Counted from the first letter of the stretch, positions 24,977 through 33,538 are shown. The stretch: DNA of 35,807 nt from Arthrobacter sp. Leaf137 (GCF_001423525.1 NZ_LMOI01000009.1:1-35807); one strand, 5' to 3'. Numbers and translations: made by a program. The notes: generated by a model from the sequence alone, not told the origin.

Positions 24977-25246
24977 CTAGGCCACCGCAGGAAGCGTGAC
25001 GTAGCTGCCCTCGATGGTTCCGGCGGGAACCGTGGGAGTGCCGTCCACGGTGACATAGCTGCCACGGGTGACGGGAGAAAGGTTTCGGCTGCCGGCGGAG
25101 GTTACGTAGGTGCCCTCCACGGGGGCCGCGGTGCTGCCGGCGGGAAGGGTGACGTAGCTGCCGCCGCGGGGTGCGGTGTCAGCGACGCGATCAGCGGTGG
25201 TGCGGGTGGGTTCGGTGGTTGCGGGGCGTTCAGCCAGCAAAGTCAT
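24977..25246 (-). CDS. Small GSYVT-repeat protein of unknown function
   Basis: This 89-residue protein has an excellent ribosome binding site (AAGGAGAACCC) before the ATG at 25246. After a Thr/Arg/Glu-rich N-terminus of about 28 residues, it carries four copies of G-[ST]-Y-V-T at residues 29, 45, 62 and 80. The copies are spaced 16, 17 and 18 residues apart and separated by Pro/Ala/Thr/Val-rich linkers; two continue as LPA. It has no signal peptide, TM segment or Cys. The regular spacing suggests a repeat that could form stacked beta-strands or bind several partners. I do not recognise a named family. It is flanked by a strong terminator downstream and a 23-bp palindrome upstream, so it is probably a single-gene regulated unit. 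Confidence 0.8.
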   Translation of the reverse strand: MTLLAERPATTEPTRTTADRVADTAPRGGSYVTLPAGSTAAPVEGTYVTSAGSRNLSPVTRGSYVTVDGTPTVPAGTIEGSYVTLPAVA

Positions 25247-25406
25247 GGGTTCTCCTTGGAGGATCAGGATGGTGGGCCATTCCGGTTCCAAGTACTGCTC
25301 AAGCGGGAGGACGCGTTGCGGATTATGGCGCTTGCCCTGCCGGCCCGGGAATGTTCACCGGTGCGGTACTCGAGGGCTTCGGTGGCCTATACCCAAGTCT
25401 ACGATC

Positions 25407-25429
25407 TTATTTTGAGCTGCTCAAAATAA
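25407..25429. promoter_or_regulatory. Perfect AT-rich palindrome upstream of the GSYVT-repeat gene
   Basis: TTATTTTGAGC and its exact reverse complement flank a single central base, giving a 23-bp palindrome in the 276-bp gap between the GYD gene and the GSYVT-repeat gene. The low GC makes a terminator unlikely. It resembles an operator for a dimeric regulator (MarR, TetR or GntR type). No regulator gene is adjacent. Confidence 0.7.
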
Positions 25430-25470
25430 AGTGTGGAGACTCACGCCAAGCACCCAGGCACCCGGCGGCG

Positions 25471-25499
25471 GGCCGCCGTCGTCCATCACGACGGCGGCC
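25471..25499 (-). terminator. Terminator hairpin after the GYD-domain gene
   Basis: GCCGCCGTCGT pairs perfectly with ACGACGGCGGC around a five-base loop, 24 bp beyond the stop codon of the GYD gene. One further outer pair extends it. No T run is obvious. Confidence 0.65.
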
Positions 25500-25522
25500 G
25501 CCGGCATTGGTGGGTACCCCGC

Positions 25523-25843
25523 CTACTGCCCGGGCGCCCGGTAGGACGGCGTCTTCTTGGCGGCCTCGTCGAGGTCCTCCACTGTGAGCAGCGGCTTCAG
25601 GCGGACGTTGACGTTTCCTGACGAATTGATGAGCAGCGACAGTGCTGCGGCGCTGGCATCGTCCGGCACTTCGAAAACGCCCAGGACGTCGTAGTAGCCG
25701 AACGCGTAGTAAAAGCTTTCCAGTGTTCCGCCCACGGACTTCAGGGCCTCCGTCAGCGCATCGCGCCGGGCGGTTCCGCCCTCCTGCATGAGCCCCTTGA
25801 TGCCTTGGCCCATATACGTCGCTTCAAACAGATACTTCGGCAT
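25523..25843 (-). CDS. GYD-domain protein
   Basis: This 106-residue cytoplasmic protein has the GYD pattern: an N-terminal strand (PKYLFEATYMGQGIKGLMQEGGTARRDALTEAL), then GGTLESFYYAFGYYDVLGVFEVPDDASAAAL, in which FGYYD matches the family signature. The fold is a ferredoxin-like dimeric alpha-beta barrel. The function of the family is unknown. AGGAAAGAACC precedes the ATG at 25843. It starts 74 bp after the serine hydrolase gene on the same strand and may be co-transcribed with it, while a hairpin ends the unit. Confidence 0.88.
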   Translation of the reverse strand: MPKYLFEATYMGQGIKGLMQEGGTARRDALTEALKSVGGTLESFYYAFGYYDVLGVFEVPDDASAAALSLLINSSGNVNVRLKPLLTVEDLDEAAKKTPSYRAPGQ

Positions 25844-25917
25844 GGTTCTTTCCTTCCTTCGTTGTGTTTCATCTGGCGCTCTTTGACGTAGCGGTGGCAG
25901 CGTGCCGACGTCGGAAA

Positions 25918-27552
25918 TTACCGCCCGCGCTTGGTGAAGGTTCCCAGCCCGGTCCTGTCGTAGAAGTCCAGCGCCACCTGCGGCGACGAGCCCCGGCGCG
26001 GCTCCGCGAAGAGTGCGCCGGCCAGGCCGTTGCCGTTCTCGCCGATGCTCTCGAAGCTGAAGGTGTCGCCGTCGAAGTGGGTGAGGGCGAACGTCGTCTG
26101 CCTGTCCTCCGGCCCCATCCTCATGGCGAGCCCGCCGCCCTCTTCGAAGACCACCAAAGAGCCGTAATACGGATTGTCATACGTGCCGGTGTACCGGCGG
26201 GTGGGTCCGGCCGGGGCGGGGTTGGCCGGGACTTTGGTGTAATCGACCTCAGGTTGGTCCGCCTCGTCCTGCTGCCGGAAAATACCGGCGATGAAGGGCA
26301 GCCAGTCCACCGTGGGCGTGCCGTTTTGCGCGGTGTCCATGAAGTCGGCGTTGATGGCCTCCGGGATCCCCTGCGGGCGGCCGTTGGTCAGGCATACGAT
26401 GGCCAGCTGTTCACCCGGCAGCATGGACACGGCGGTGGCCGCGCCCAGGTTGAAGGCGCCCGAGTGGCCCAGCTGGACCCGGCCCTCATCGTCGTAGGCG
26501 ACATTCCAGCCCAGTCCGTAAAACCGTGATCGGGCCGCGGGCGCCGACGCCGGCCCGGAGACCGAGTGCGGAACGTGGGTGGTTTGGAGAGCCGCGGCGT
26601 CGATCACCGGTTCGCCGCCGTAGGTGCCGTTGCCCAGCTGCAGCCGGAGCCACTGGGCCAGGTCCCGCACAGAGGAACTGGCGCCGCCGGCCGGTGCTTC
26701 GGCGTCGGGATCGCGGCGGTACTTCGCCGCCCACTGCCGGTCCCCCACCGGCACATGGAGGACGGCCCGGTCAGCGGCCTTCTCGTAGTCAGCCAGGCGG
26801 TAGCTGGACGACGCCATGCCCAGTTTGCGGAACAGTATCCGGTCAGCCAGGTCTTCCCAGGTGCTGCCCATGGCATCGGCCGCCGCCTGCCCGCCCTCGG
26901 TGTAGCCGAAATTGCTGTAGTGGTAGCTGGACCGGAACGCGTCCAGGGGCTGCTGGTGGAGGTGGGACAGGATGTAGTCCCGGTCGAAACCGAGGTCCTC
27001 CAGCAGGTCACCCGCGCCGGTTTGGAGTCCACTGCGGTGCGAGAGCAGGTCGGCGAAGGTGGCATTGCGGGTGACATAGCCGTCGTTGAGCTCGAAGTCC
27101 CTGTTGTACTTGACCACGGGGTCCGTCCAGGCGATGACCTGCTGCCCCACCACTCCGGCGATCACGGTGGAGGCCAGGGGTTTGGATACCGATGCCACCT
27201 GGAACACCGTGTCCGGCGTAACGCCCCCCGGCTTGCCCACCTCGCGCACGCCGAAGCCCTTCGAGTACAGCACCTCGTCCTGATAGACGACGGCGACAGC
27301 CAGCCCCGGAAGCCCCGTCCGGTCCAGCGCGTCCCCGGCAAATCCGTCCAGCCGGGCCAGGGCACGGTCCACCTTTGCCCGGTCCAGCAGCGGCGGGACG
27401 AAAGCGGGCGGCGCGGGCAGCAGCGCGGACGGCACCGCCGATGCTGGCTGCCGCGGCGGACGTCCGGCGGCCAGGAGCGGAATCCCGGCAACGCCAACCC
27501 CGGCTGTCCTCAGGAGCGTGCGGCGGGTGGGAAAAACAGAACCACTGGTCAT
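25918..27552 (-). CDS. Secreted serine hydrolase, class C beta-lactamase/esterase family
   Basis: This 544-residue protein of the beta-lactamase-related (PBP-like) family has catalytic Ser121 and Lys124 in SVSK, Tyr212-Ser-Asn214 in HYSNFGY and His363-Ser-Gly365 in GHSGAF. These match the SxxK, YxN and H/KxG motifs. The N-terminus (PTRRTLLRTAGVGVAGIPLLAAG) is a probable Tat signal. The C-terminal 130 or so residues (YTGTYDNPYYGSLVVFEEGGGLAMRMG) form the lipocalin-like domain often fused to these esterases or D-aminopeptidase-like enzymes. It probably acts outside the membrane on an ester or D-amino-acid peptide. True beta-lactamase activity is not implied. Confidence 0.9.
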   Translation of the reverse strand: MTSGSVFPTRRTLLRTAGVGVAGIPLLAAGRPPRQPASAVPSALLPAPPAFVPPLLDRAKVDRALARLDGFAGDALDRTGLPGLAVAVVYQDEVLYSKGFGVREVGKPGGVTPDTVFQVASVSKPLASTVIAGVVGQQVIAWTDPVVKYNRDFELNDGYVTRNATFADLLSHRSGLQTGAGDLLEDLGFDRDYILSHLHQQPLDAFRSSYHYSNFGYTEGGQAAADAMGSTWEDLADRILFRKLGMASSSYRLADYEKAADRAVLHVPVGDRQWAAKYRRDPDAEAPAGGASSSVRDLAQWLRLQLGNGTYGGEPVIDAAALQTTHVPHSVSGPASAPAARSRFYGLGWNVAYDDEGRVQLGHSGAFNLGAATAVSMLPGEQLAIVCLTNGRPQGIPEAINADFMDTAQNGTPTVDWLPFIAGIFRQQDEADQPEVDYTKVPANPAPAGPTRRYTGTYDNPYYGSLVVFEEGGGLAMRMGPEDRQTTFALTHFDGDTFSFESIGENGNGLAGALFAEPRRGSSPQVALDFYDRTGLGTFTKRGR

Positions 27553-27832
27553 GGCGAATCCTTGATCCTCAGGCGGTGAGCACTTTCAGAAGGCCCCAGC
27601 CGTCCCGCGCCTTAATAGTGGACCCGGTGCCCGGGCCCTGCAAAGGGGTCACCGGCGTCTCGGTGCCCGTTTCCTGCCTATCGCCAACCGGAACCTGGTG
27701 CAGTACGTTGGGCGTATACCGTGCGAACCGGGTGCTGCTGGGCGCCGCTCTTCCGGTAACCCAACGCCTGAAGTCCGCCCGCAGCAACGGCGAACAAGCA
27801 AAGGCACAGCCCAGCCACAGGGAAGCCGCCCC
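27553..27832. other. Divergent region between the serine hydrolase and the DUF2306-like gene
   Basis: No gene is supported in these 280 bp. The open frame upstream of 27833 has no ribosome binding site. No convincing promoter pair was identified. Confidence 0.4.
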
Positions 27833-28531
27833 ATGAACCTCGCCACCATTACCCGCACCCGCCGCCCCCACTCCCGGACCCGGTGGCTGGTCCCCGCCGC
27901 CCTGATCCTGCTCAGCCTGGTCCCCGTCCTGGCCGGGTCACTCCGCCTGGCCGAACTCTCGGGAGGCCAGGTCACGCCGGGCAACGCCCGGTTCTTCGAT
28001 TCGCCGGTCCCCGTCCTGATCCACATCCCCACCGTCACCGTGTACCTGGTGCTCGGCGCGTTCCAGTTCGTTGCGCCGCTACGCCGGGGCAGACACGGCA
28101 GGGCCAGCTGGCACAAGATCGCCGGCCGAATCCTCGCCCCCACCGGCCTGCTGGCCGCGCTGTCCGGGTTGTGGATGGCCGTCTTCTATGACCTGCCGCC
28201 CTTGGACGGGCCCCTGCTGCTAGCCCTCCGGCTGGTGTTCGGGTCCGCGATGGTGGCGTTCATTGTCCTGGGGTTCATCGCAGTGCGGCGCCGGAACTAC
28301 GTCCGGCACTCGGAGTGGATGTCCCGGGCGTACGCCATCGGCATCGCCCAGGGCACCATCGTTGTGGTCACCCTCCCCTGGATTGCCCTGGTGGGGCCGG
28401 TGACCGAGCTCTCGCGTGCCCTCCTGATCGGCGCGTCCTGGCTGCTCAGCCTGGCGGTGGCGGAATACTTCATCCACCGGCGGGCGCAGGCAACGGCGGG
28501 AAAGCCCCGCGCTGCCGTCCAACCGGCCTAG
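27833..28531 (+). CDS. DUF2306-like membrane protein
   Basis: This 232-residue protein has about six hydrophobic segments. FVAPLRRGRHGRASWHKIAGRILAPTGLLAALSGLWMAVFY and RRRNYVRHSEWMSRAYAIGIAQGT hold conserved His residues, as in the DUF2306 family and related cytochrome b561-like membrane proteins. The ATG at 27833 has AGGGAAG upstream; the frame opens earlier at 27698 without a ribosome binding site. The His pattern could bind heme, but this is speculative. It is divergent from the serine hydrolase gene. Confidence 0.8.
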   Translation: MNLATITRTRRPHSRTRWLVPAALILLSLVPVLAGSLRLAELSGGQVTPGNARFFDSPVPVLIHIPTVTVYLVLGAFQFVAPLRRGRHGRASWHKIAGRILAPTGLLAALSGLWMAVFYDLPPLDGPLLLALRLVFGSAMVAFIVLGFIAVRRRNYVRHSEWMSRAYAIGIAQGTIVVVTLPWIALVGPVTELSRALLIGASWLLSLAVAEYFIHRRAQATAGKPRAAVQPA

Positions 28532-28641
28532 CCGGACTCTCGCCGGAACGAACCCGGCACACGACGCCTTCGCAGCCCCACCAGGCCCACCCGTTGCGGA
28601 AGGCTTACCCTGCCGCGTCAAAATGGGCGCATAGTTAGAGG

Positions 28642-29109
28642 ATGACAGGCCCATATACCCGCGGTGACTCTTACAGCAGCGAGGCTTCCCGGAAACAAAT
28701 CAGGTTGGCGCTGGAAAAGTACGGTGCAACGGACATCACCTTCGGACAGCGGGGAACCATGGGCGCGCTCGCTTTCAAGGGTGACGGCCGGCAGTTCCGG
28801 ATCGTTATGCCCTTGCTGCAGTCCGAAGGGCCCATGGCGGTCCGCGGGGACATTGCGGACAGCCGGCTCCACGAAGCGAACGCGAAGGTCCTGGAACGGC
28901 TCAACCGGAAATCCTGGCATGCCCTGGCTTCGGCGATCGACGCGAAACTCGGAGCAGCGTCCGCGGGCATCGCGTCCCTTGAATCGGAATTCCTGGCCCA
29001 TGTGGTCCTTCCCGGAAACCAGACGGTCCTTGACGAGCTCGAACCCTTGATCGACTCTGCATACCGCTCCGGCCAGCGTCCGTCGTTCGGCTACCCGGCC
29101 CTGCCGTAG
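28642..29109 (+). CDS. Hypothetical protein
   Basis: I do not recognise this 155-residue soluble protein. It has an N-terminal alpha/beta segment (SRKQIRLALEKYGATDITFGQRGTMGALAF), a strand region (GRQFRIVMPL), and a C-terminal helical part with LNRKSWHALASAIDAKLGA and ESEFLAHVVLPG. It has no signal peptide or TM segment. GAGG lies directly against the ATG, which is too close for a normal ribosome binding site, so a leaderless mRNA is possible. Codon use matches the neighbourhood. It is followed by the amidohydrolase gene 64 bp later on the same strand. Confidence 0.65.
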   Translation: MTGPYTRGDSYSSEASRKQIRLALEKYGATDITFGQRGTMGALAFKGDGRQFRIVMPLLQSEGPMAVRGDIADSRLHEANAKVLERLNRKSWHALASAIDAKLGAASAGIASLESEFLAHVVLPGNQTVLDELEPLIDSAYRSGQRPSFGYPALP

Positions 29110-29173
29110 CATCGCCGTAGCCAGCCCGGACGGCGTGCCGGACCCACCGCCCAGCAACCACAGGACTTCACCC

Positions 29174-30403
29174 ATGCCTTTGACGCTCCGCAACGTCCGC
29201 CCCTGGGGCGGGGAACCATCCGACGTGACGCTCGACGGCGGCGCGATCACCGCCGTCGTACCCGCCGCCCAGGAGGGAGCTGCTCCGGCGGACGCGGGCG
29301 CTGCGCCAGGAGCCGGCGTCGTGGACGGGCGCGGCCGGATCCTGTTGCCGTCCTTCTCCGACGTCCATGTCCATCTGGACTCCACCCGGCTGGGACTGCC
29401 GTTCCGCCCGCACACCGGCTCCCCGGGCGTCTGGAACATGATGCTCAACGACCGGAACAACTGGCGGGACGCGGAAGCCTCCATCACCGAACGGGCCACG
29501 CACGCCCTGGGCGCGATGATCGAGCGCGGCACCACGCGGGTGCGCAGCTACGCGCAGGTGGATGCCGACGCCGGGCTGGAGCGTTTCGAGGCCGTCCTCG
29601 TTGCGCGTGAGACGCACCGCGGCCGGGCGGACGTTGCGGTGATCGCGTTTCCGCAGGCGGGCCTGCTGCGCGAAGAGGGCAGCGCGGAGGTGCTCGAGGA
29701 AGCCCTCCGGCTCGGCGCCGACGTGGTGGGCGGGATCGATCCCTGCGCCCTGGACCGCGACCCCGTGATGCATCTGGACATCGTGTTCGGCCTCGCCGAA
29801 AAGTACAGCGTGCCGGTGGACATCCACCTGCACGAACCCGGCCAGCTGGGCCGCTTCAGCATCGAACTGATCCTGGAGCGCACCAAGGCCCTGGGCATGC
29901 AGGGGCTGGTTACCCTCTCGCACGCGTTTGCCCTTGCTGACCTGCCTGACGGCGAGCTGGACGGGTTGCTGGCGGAGATGGCTGAACTGGACGTCTCCGT
30001 GGCCACCGTTGCCCCGGCGTCGCCGCTGCCGCTGCAACGGCTGACCGCCGCCGGCATCCGCGTGGGCCTGGGCGAGGACGGGCAACGCGACTACTGGTCC
30101 CCCTACGGGAACGCGGACATGCTGGACCGTACCTGGCAGCTGGCGTTCACCAACAGGTTCCGGGCGGACCAGCTGATTGAGCATTGCGTGGCCGTGGCGA
30201 CCATGGGCGGCGCCAGCGTGATCGATCCCGCGGCGCAGCGGCTTTCGTCGCTGGCGGACCGGCCCGGGCTGGCGGTGGGCGACCCCGCCGAATTGGTCCT
30301 CGTGGAGGGCGACACCGTGGCGGCAGCAGTGATGGACAAGCTTCCCGGCCGCACCGTGATCCACCGCGGCGGAGTGGTGGCTGACGGGCTGCAGCTGGTC
30401 TGA
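29174..30403 (+). CDS. Amidohydrolase, cytosine deaminase-like
   Basis: This 409-residue cytoplasmic metal-dependent hydrolase has the HxH pair (His65 and His67 in SDVHVHLDS), DIHLHEPG, TLSHAFAL, and GEDGQRDYWSPYGNADMLDR, which corresponds to the catalytic Asp segment of the cytosine deaminase group. GIDPCALDRDP replaces the substrate-binding loop seen in cytosine deaminase, so the substrate may differ from cytosine. The ATG at 29174 has AGGACTTCACCC upstream; the frame opens earlier without a ribosome binding site. It should deaminate or hydrolyse a cyclic amide/amidine-type compound. No nucleobase transporter is adjacent. Confidence 0.85.
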   Translation: MPLTLRNVRPWGGEPSDVTLDGGAITAVVPAAQEGAAPADAGAAPGAGVVDGRGRILLPSFSDVHVHLDSTRLGLPFRPHTGSPGVWNMMLNDRNNWRDAEASITERATHALGAMIERGTTRVRSYAQVDADAGLERFEAVLVARETHRGRADVAVIAFPQAGLLREEGSAEVLEEALRLGADVVGGIDPCALDRDPVMHLDIVFGLAEKYSVPVDIHLHEPGQLGRFSIELILERTKALGMQGLVTLSHAFALADLPDGELDGLLAEMAELDVSVATVAPASPLPLQRLTAAGIRVGLGEDGQRDYWSPYGNADMLDRTWQLAFTNRFRADQLIEHCVAVATMGGASVIDPAAQRLSSLADRPGLAVGDPAELVLVEGDTVAAAVMDKLPGRTVIHRGGVVADGLQLV

Positions 30404-30442
30404 GCCCGGGCCGGTCTCGCGGGAAGCGTCGGGCTCCGCCGG

Positions 30443-31288
30443 TCAGGGCTGCCCGGCGGGCACCAGGCGGTAGGCGTACCTGCCGTCAATGCCCTCGAGC
30501 GGGCTCATGCTGAAGTCCGCCCCCGGGGTGGACAGCTGCAGGGGCATCCTGACGGCCTGCCCGTCGCAGGGGACGCGGACCGGTGCGAGCACTTCCGCCC
30601 CGGCCGCCGTGGACACAGACAGCTCGGCAAAGGACGGTCCGGCGCAGAGGAAGTCCAGGTGGTACTGGCCCGGGTCTGCCATCAACGTCGTTCCGGTGCG
30701 CGCGTTTCCGCTGCTGGCCCCGCGCAGCTCCCCGGGCACCTGCGGCTGCAACTGCTCCCCAGACCAATCCGAAAAGTCCTCGAGTGCCGACGCCCTGGGA
30801 TCCTGGTTGCGCTGGACAGAGACGCCCGTCGCTGCCGGTTTGCCTTCCGGTGGAACCGCACTGATGGTGAGGGGTCTGCCGTCGTGCCTGAAGAATTTGT
30901 CCAGCGTGTCCTTGCATTCGAAGTACGCCGCCTCCGGCACGCCATCCTCCCGGGTGACGGTGAGCTTCGCCCCGTACACGCCGGCACAGGCTCCGGTGAT
31001 GGTGTAGTCCCCCGGGCCCAGGGCGAGGACCAGCTTCCCGGCGGGCTCAGCGTCCGATGGCATCCCGGCGTCGGTGGGGGCAGCCTTGAGCTTCCTGGCG
31101 ACTTCTTCCACGTTCTGCTCGAAGGATGCGGGTGGTGGGGTCTCAAGCCGGGTCGCCACCGGCGAGGCCGCAGCGGGCGCCGGCTCCTCCGGGCCCGTGT
31201 ACTCGCAGCCGGCGAGCACCACCGCCGCAAAGGCTGCTAGAAATAGTGATCCCGTTCGCCGGGCCGGCATCCCCCCAGAAGCTGACAT
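30443..31288 (-). CDS. Putative lipoprotein of unknown function
   Basis: This 281-residue protein has a lipoprotein signal (RRTGSLFLAAFAAVVLAGC, lipobox LAGC, Cys28) and a Pro/Ala-rich linker. Two similar domains may follow: LALGPGDYTITGACAGVYGAKL and MADPGQYHLDFLCAGPSFAELSV have the same G-x-Y-x-[IL]-x-x-x-C-A-G pattern, which suggests an internal duplication with paired Cys residues. It should be anchored on the outer face of the membrane. The start is uncertain: the ATG at 31288 or the in-frame ATG at 31270. A terminator hairpin lies upstream (31318-31348), so it is transcribed separately from GH28. Confidence 0.75.
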   Translation of the reverse strand: MSASGGMPARRTGSLFLAAFAAVVLAGCEYTGPEEPAPAAASPVATRLETPPPASFEQNVEEVARKLKAAPTDAGMPSDAEPAGKLVLALGPGDYTITGACAGVYGAKLTVTREDGVPEAAYFECKDTLDKFFRHDGRPLTISAVPPEGKPAATGVSVQRNQDPRASALEDFSDWSGEQLQPQVPGELRGASSGNARTGTTLMADPGQYHLDFLCAGPSFAELSVSTAAGAEVLAPVRVPCDGQAVRMPLQLSTPGADFSMSPLEGIDGRYAYRLVPAGQP

Positions 31289-31317
31289 GCTCAGAGTCTA
31301 GGGCCTCCCCCAACGCG

Positions 31318-31348
31318 GACGGCGGCACCCAGGCCGGGTGCCGCCGTC
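31318..31348 (-). terminator. Terminator hairpin after the GH28 gene
   Basis: GACGGCGGCACCC pairs perfectly with GGGTGCCGCCGTC around a five-base loop, 21 bp beyond the GH28 stop codon. There is no long T run. Confidence 0.8.
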
Positions 31349-31369
31349 GTACGCTCTGCTGGAGGACGT

Positions 31370-33427
31370 CTATCCGGCCGGAAGCGCCGCGGGCGCGGGC
31401 GATACGTCCGCGAACGAGTTGCCGGTGGAGTACTGGTCGAACCGCCAGGGGTTGGCGTTGTTCCGGACGCTCTGGAACGTCACGCCGTCGAACACCGAAT
31501 TGGTGAGGCCCTTGATGTTGGCGGGGTTGACGTTCCGGAACACCACGTCCTGGAACGTGAAGTTGCTGAGCGTGGCAGTTCCTTCGCCGAGGGCCGGTCC
31601 GGCCTGGATGTCGATGACCGGTTTGCTGTCGGAGACGGCCATGCCGCAGCCGGGCGAGTTGTTGCGGTCCACTGACACGTTGCGGACCGCCACGTCCTTG
31701 AAGGTGGCCGAATCCGCGGCGACGTACCCGCTGGGTGACTGGTTGTAGCTGAGCGTCATGATGAACGCGCTGCTGCCCATGCAGGCCATGGCGGTGTCCC
31801 GGAAGAGGAAGTTCCGCCCGCCGCCGGCCATGTCCGAGGTGCTCTTCATCCGCAGCCCGCCGGTCTCCACCTTGTACATCACGTTGTCCTCGGCCAGCAC
31901 GCGCTGCACCCAGGCCGCCGTGTTGGAGCCCACCGCGATGCCGCCGTGGCCCATCCGCATGTAGTTGTTGAAGATCCAGACGTCCTCGCTCGGCCTGCCC
32001 TGTGCGCCGTACTTGCCCTGGCCGGCGGCGAAGTTGACCTGATCGTCCCCGGTGTCGAAGAAGTTGTTGAGCACGATTCCGTTGCTGGTTCCGCCGAACT
32101 CCAGCCCGTCGCCGTTGTTGGTGTTGTAGGTGGTGTGCCGCATGCCGTTGACAGTGGTGTTCTCGCTGTCCAGGATCATCACGCCGTGGAACGCGGGATT
32201 GTCCGCCGTGACGCCCTCCAGGTACAGGTTGTCGACGCCCATGTATGTCATCAGGCTGGAACGGTACTGGCCGTACAGCACGGAATCCTCGAATGTGTCC
32301 GGCCTGTTGACGATGCCGGTCAGGGCGTCCGGGTTGGCCTTGGCGTTGCGGAACTGGTTGGCCGCGAGCAGCCCGTCCTCCAGCACCTTGCCGGCGCTGC
32401 TGGCCACGTACTGTGGCAGCTCGTTGCCCGCCTCATCTGTTACTGTTCCGGTGCTGGTGCGCTTCCAGCCGTTGCCGTCCACCACGCCTTTGCCGGTGAT
32501 CCGGACGTTGCTGGCCACCGCGCCGGGTTCACGCCCTTCCTTGGACCGGCCGTTGTCCCCGGGGAGGACGTTAAGGAGCGACGGCGGCCGCAGGTAGTTC
32601 CGGTATTCGGCCTCCGTGGGCAGCGGCTCCGGCACGGGATAGAGGTAGTAGCCCTTCTCCAGCGGGTAGTCCTCTGGCTGGTCCGAGCCCAGCAGCCGGG
32701 CGCCCTCCTGCAGTTCCAGCGTCATGTTGGAGTGCAGGAACAGCGCGCCCGTCCGGAAGGTGCCCTGGGGTACGACGACGGTGCAGCCGGGGGTGCGGCA
32801 GGTATCGATCGCTTTTTGGATGGCAGCCGTGTCCAGGGTGGTGCCGTCGCCTTTGGCTTTGTAGGCGGGTGCGGTGACCACGTTGGTGTGCCGCTTGGGA
32901 GTGGTGGTCACCGTGATGGTGCCGCTCGCCGGGGTTTCGCTGCCGTCCGCCCGGATCCCGGTCACGCTGAAGGTGTGCTTGGTGCGCGGGGACAGGCCTG
33001 TGACTGTGAAGTTGTGGGCCACGGTTTTGGCGTGGAAGCCGTCCGTATCCCTGGCCCGGAAAGCATCCACATATTCCTGCGCCGGCGAGAACTGCCGGGC
33101 ATTCTCCTCCGCCGTGCCGATCGGTGCGCCGTTCTGGTAGACCCGGTAATCCACCACGTCGCCGTACACGTCCGGCTTGTTCCAGACCAGCAGGGTGCTG
33201 GTGTCATCCGTGGCGGCGGCCGGGACGCAGAGGTTCTGGGGTGCCTGGGCGGTGCCCGCCTCGAGACGGGTGCTGGAGCTGGAGCACGCCGGGGAATCCT
33301 GGCTTCCCGGCGGTGCCGCCGATGCCGGGGCGGCGACGGCGGTCAGGGATGTGAGACCGATCAGGACTGTGGCGGCGGCGCCTGCAAGGCGGTGATTACG
33401 CTTCCGTGAGGTTCTGGCAACCTGCAT
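31370..33427 (-). CDS. Secreted glycoside hydrolase family 28 protein (polygalacturonase-like) with FN3-like domain
   Basis: This 685-residue exported enzyme has a Sec signal at residues 1-37 (cleavage near ASA) and an FN3-like domain at about 65-178 (TSTLLVWNKPDVYGDVVDYRVYQNG to ITVTTTP). A right-handed beta-helix follows from about 185. The GH28 active-site motifs are all present: NNGDG (438-441, catalytic Asp440), DTGDD (458-462), GHG (493-495) and RMK (526-528). GH28 enzymes hydrolyse galacturonan or rhamnogalacturonan in pectin, so a role in plant-polymer breakdown is likely, though the exact linkage is unknown. The ATG at 33427 has AAAGGATGAC upstream; the frame opens further at 33712 but without a signal peptide. 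Promoter and operator are at 33518-33568. Confidence 0.93.
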   Translation of the reverse strand: MQVARTSRKRNHRLAGAAATVLIGLTSLTAVAAPASAAPPGSQDSPACSSSSTRLEAGTAQAPQNLCVPAAATDDTSTLLVWNKPDVYGDVVDYRVYQNGAPIGTAEENARQFSPAQEYVDAFRARDTDGFHAKTVAHNFTVTGLSPRTKHTFSVTGIRADGSETPASGTITVTTTPKRHTNVVTAPAYKAKGDGTTLDTAAIQKAIDTCRTPGCTVVVPQGTFRTGALFLHSNMTLELQEGARLLGSDQPEDYPLEKGYYLYPVPEPLPTEAEYRNYLRPPSLLNVLPGDNGRSKEGREPGAVASNVRITGKGVVDGNGWKRTSTGTVTDEAGNELPQYVASSAGKVLEDGLLAANQFRNAKANPDALTGIVNRPDTFEDSVLYGQYRSSLMTYMGVDNLYLEGVTADNPAFHGVMILDSENTTVNGMRHTTYNTNNGDGLEFGGTSNGIVLNNFFDTGDDQVNFAAGQGKYGAQGRPSEDVWIFNNYMRMGHGGIAVGSNTAAWVQRVLAEDNVMYKVETGGLRMKSTSDMAGGGRNFLFRDTAMACMGSSAFIMTLSYNQSPSGYVAADSATFKDVAVRNVSVDRNNSPGCGMAVSDSKPVIDIQAGPALGEGTATLSNFTFQDVVFRNVNPANIKGLTNSVFDGVTFQSVRNNANPWRFDQYSTGNSFADVSPAPAALPAG

Positions 33428-33517
33428 GTCATCCTTTCCGGGGCACGACAATGAGCCCCGAAGTGAGTAGAGGTATTCGGTGAGACCTTCGCAAAATGGG
33501 CACTGCGCCGGTGCCTG

Positions 33518-33531
33518 AGAAAACGCTTTCT
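33518..33531. promoter_or_regulatory. LacI-type operator at the GH28 transcription start
   Basis: AGAAAACGCTTTCT is a 14-bp near-palindrome with a central CG, the usual form of a LacI-family (or cre-like) operator. It begins eight bases after the -10 on the minus strand, so it covers the predicted transcription start. No LacI gene lies next to it. Confidence 0.65.
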
Positions 33532-33538
33532 GAGATCG

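Noticed and set aside
23203..24999. 598-codon open frame on the plus strand opposite the MFS gene
   Set aside because: It is the high-GC shadow of a clear 12-TM transporter. The product is His/Gly/Gln/Arg-rich low-complexity sequence with no domain.
27698..27832. N-terminal extension of the DUF2306-like protein
   Set aside because: It has no ribosome binding site and is Arg/Gly/Pro-rich, whereas the ATG at 27833 follows AGGGAAG and begins a normal membrane protein N-terminus.
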